Below, piece after piece: positions 13,289 to 14,382 of a stretch of 14,382 nucleotides of DNA. Where the stretch lies: positions 1 through 14,382 of the forward strand of contig CAIYCZ010000011.1 in the NCBI GenBank assembly GCA_903924805.1. The letters are read 5' to 3'. The notes beneath the pieces are model-generated. The model was not told the DNA's origin. It did not search any database and saw nothing but the letters and a program-made list of their open reading frames with translations. How positions within the stretch are numbered: the first letter of the stretch is position 1; every line of letters starts with the position of its first letter. Both the position numbers and the translations under genes were made by a program. The stretch is from an uncultured delta proteobacterium. Its GTDB lineage: Bacteria > Desulfobacterota > WTBG01 > CAIYCZ01.

Positions 13289-14173
13289 TCATAAGTAATG
13301 TGCAAATTCTGATTGCATAAAATCTTTTTTTGTTTGCGGAGGAATTTTAACAAATTCATTCATGGGTATCATTTGTTCTTTGGACCAACTACCTGTTAAT
13401 ACCTTTACATATGCGTTATTTAATTTCTTACTGTTTTCATCGACATCTATAACATTATAACTGTTAAACCGAAATCCTCTTGGATCATCCATCGTTGGTG
13501 AACCACACGTTAAAATCGTTGTGTAATGCTTATTATGGACGCCAGATGAGTATTCACTTGCCCAGGGGTGATGCTGATGTCCAGTAAGCACTAAATCAAT
13601 ATATGAATCAGATATCATGCGAATAATATCTCCCACATCATTTATGATATTCTCCTCAAGACCACCAATCGGAATCGGCAGGAGGTGGTGATGCATTACT
13701 AATATTTTATATTTATTAATCCCATATTCTTTAAATGTATTTTCTGTTAAGCGTTTCTGGCCATGCCCAATAACCCCGGTGCTTAAATCCCGCCGTGGAG
13801 TACATATGCCAACCAAGATATATTCCTTGTCTATGATTAATGGCCGATTTCCATTTCTTCTTTGTGTCATAGGGTCTTCCGGCAGATCTAAGGCAGATTC
13901 CAAATCATAAAAGCAAGCGGAAAAACAAACATTACCTCCGTTATAGAAATCCCTGTTGCCCGGAATAAACACCTTTTCTATTGAAAGCATCTCAAAGATT
14001 TCTGCAGCTTTGTAATAATCATCCTCAAGTCCTGATTCCACAATGTCTCCTGCAACGACCAGGAGGTCTGCATCTGAATCTTTTATTTCATTAATGAATT
14101 TAAAGACTTTTTCATTTGTTTGTTGATCCATCTTTTCTTTAATGTTTAGATCTCCGGTATGTATTATTCTCAT
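13289..14173 (-). CDS. Calcineurin-like metallophosphoesterase
   Basis: A 294-residue protein with the ordered metal-binding motifs of the calcineurin-like phosphoesterase superfamily. These are H-T-G-D-L-N (5-10), A-G-D-I-V-E-S-G (41-48), P-G-N-R-D-F (71-76), V-M-H-H-H (159-163) and T-G-H-Q-H-H-P-W (197-204). In motif I the usual D-x-H is D-L-N, so the histidine metal ligand is replaced by asparagine. The substrate could be a phosphodiester, nucleotide or phosphoprotein; the sequence does not say. No signal peptide or membrane segment is seen, so it is probably cytoplasmic. GGTGA lies six bases before the ATG. The gene is clearly more AT-rich than the rest of the window, including its third codon positions, which suggests a separate, possibly horizontally acquired origin. 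Confidence 0.87.
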   Translation of the reverse strand: MRIIHTGDLNIKEKMDQQTNEKVFKFINEIKDSDADLLVVAGDIVESGLEDDYYKAAEIFEMLSIEKVFIPGNRDFYNGGNVCFSACFYDLESALDLPEDPMTQRRNGNRPLIIDKEYILVGICTPRRDLSTGVIGHGQKRLTENTFKEYGINKYKILVMHHHLLPIPIGGLEENIINDVGDIIRMISDSYIDLVLTGHQHHPWASEYSSGVHNKHYTTILTCGSPTMDDPRGFRFNSYNVIDVDENSKKLNNAYVKVLTGSWSKEQMIPMNEFVKIPPQTKKDFMQSEFAHYL

Positions 14174-14259
14174 TGTATCACCGTAAATATAACTTAGTAT
14201 TCAAGGTTTTAGTTGATTAGCGTGTTAATCATATCATTGAATTAATTGAACACCATAAA

Positions 14260-14278
14260 CCATCAGCTACGCTGATGG
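14260..14278 (+). repeat. Perfect 8-bp hairpin with three-base loop
   Basis: CCATCAGC (14260-14267), loop TAC, GCTGATGG (14271-14278). The stem extends by one A-T pair (14259/14280) if G14279 is bulged out. No T-run follows. A short stem with an extrahelical base is typical of the single-strand hairpins recognised by Y1 transposases, but the same form occurs in other intergenic palindromes. Confidence 0.75.
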
Positions 14279-14281
14279 GTC

Positions 14282-14320
14282 CAAGCTATGCTATGCAGGA
14301 TGGAGAGAGATAGCAGCTTG
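14282..14320 (+). repeat. Bulged 11-bp inverted repeat
   Basis: CAAGCT (14282-14287) and GCTAT (14290-14294) pair with ATAGC (14310-14314) and AGCTTG (14315-14320). This leaves a two-base AT bulge at 14288-14289 and a 15-base purine-rich loop. It lies between the terminal hairpin and the leader hairpin. It is followed by an A-rich rather than T-rich tract, so it is not a rightward intrinsic terminator. Confidence 0.65.
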
Positions 14321-14331
14321 TGAAAAATAAA

Positions 14332-14380
14332 ATACCTCCTTAAGATAGTAGGGGTGACCCTAACAATCAGAAGGAGGTAT
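14332..14380 (+). promoter_or_regulatory. Shine-Dalgarno-sequestering leader hairpin
   Basis: ATACCTCCTT (14332-14341) is the exact reverse complement of AAGGAGGTAT (14371-14380). The second arm contains a consensus ribosome binding site (AAGGAGG, 14371-14377), which would be fully paired in the RNA. Inside the loop, TAGGG (14349-14353) and CCCTA (14358-14362) form a second stem capped by GTGA, a GNRA-type tetraloop. The start codon would lie just past the window edge, since the site ends five bases before it. The fold implies low basal translation of the next gene. Confidence 0.7.
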
Positions 14381-14382
14381 AA

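Larger units (their letters stand above)
14260..14382 (+). mobile_element. Possible left end and leader of an IS200/IS605-type element (cut by window edge)
   Basis: Three successive inverted repeats occupy this stretch, and the last exposes a perfect Shine-Dalgarno just before the window ends. A small terminal hairpin, then a structured leader that hides the ribosome binding site of the transposase gene, is the arrangement known for IS200-family elements. No transposase codon is visible, and I did not recognise the sequence as a named element, so this is a structural inference. A regulated non-transposon gene with a structured leader is the alternative. Confidence 0.35.

Noticed and set aside
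13166..14173. The metallophosphoesterase as the missing phosphatase of the STAS/kinase switch
   Set aside because: Opposite strand, convergent, separated by a repeat spacer, different base composition and a different phosphatase superfamily from PP2C; no link beyond proximity.

Overview
The window is a piece of a bacterial chromosome of moderate G+C. It comes from a Gram-negative organism: it carries a complete Tol-Pal envelope system, a diaminopimelate pathway of the LL-aminotransferase (DapL) type, and the end of a multihaem c-type cytochrome. DapL, multihaem cytochromes and spacers filled with short mirrored word repeats suggest an anaerobic lineage such as Nitrospirota, Desulfobacterota or a related uncultivated phylum. 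This placement is inference; no rRNA or other phylogenetic marker is present.

Layout. 1-147: C-terminus of a c-type cytochrome (CXXCH), plus strand. 242-3204, plus strand: dapB, dapL, folK and a small membrane-anchored YHS protein that overlaps folK. 3219-10640, minus strand, read right to left: rsmD, coaD, an aspartate aminotransferase, tolQ, tolR, a TolA/TonB-like protein, tolB, pal and cpoB. This nine-gene run has ATGA overlaps at tolQ/tolR/tolA and may be one or more operons. 10641-10813: divergent spacer with a good sigma-70-type promoter facing right. 10814-13165, plus strand: a 504-residue protein with a GNAT-like N-terminus and an unrecognised C-terminal part, then a STAS anti-anti-sigma protein and an RsbW-like histidine-kinase-fold ATPase (a partner-switching pair). 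13289-14173, minus strand: an AT-rich metallophosphoesterase gene. 14174-14382: non-coding DNA with three consecutive inverted repeats. The last masks a perfect Shine-Dalgarno that ends 5 bases before the window edge.

How the genes work together. DapB and DapL catalyse consecutive reductase and aminotransferase steps toward LL-diaminopimelate, used for peptidoglycan and lysine. The Tol-Pal proteins link inner membrane, peptidoglycan and outer membrane at division. FolK (folate), CoaD (coenzyme A), RsmD (16S rRNA methylation) and AspC are housekeeping enzymes.

The least ordinary parts are two. One is the GNAT-fusion / STAS / ATPase operon, a partner-switching module that has an uncharacterised large protein where a PP2C phosphatase is often found. 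The other is the right edge, where the hairpin arrangement resembles the 5' end of an IS200/IS605-type element with a translationally repressed leader. No rRNA, tRNA, CRISPR array or replication origin was recognised, and no gene-free stretch exceeds 300 bases.
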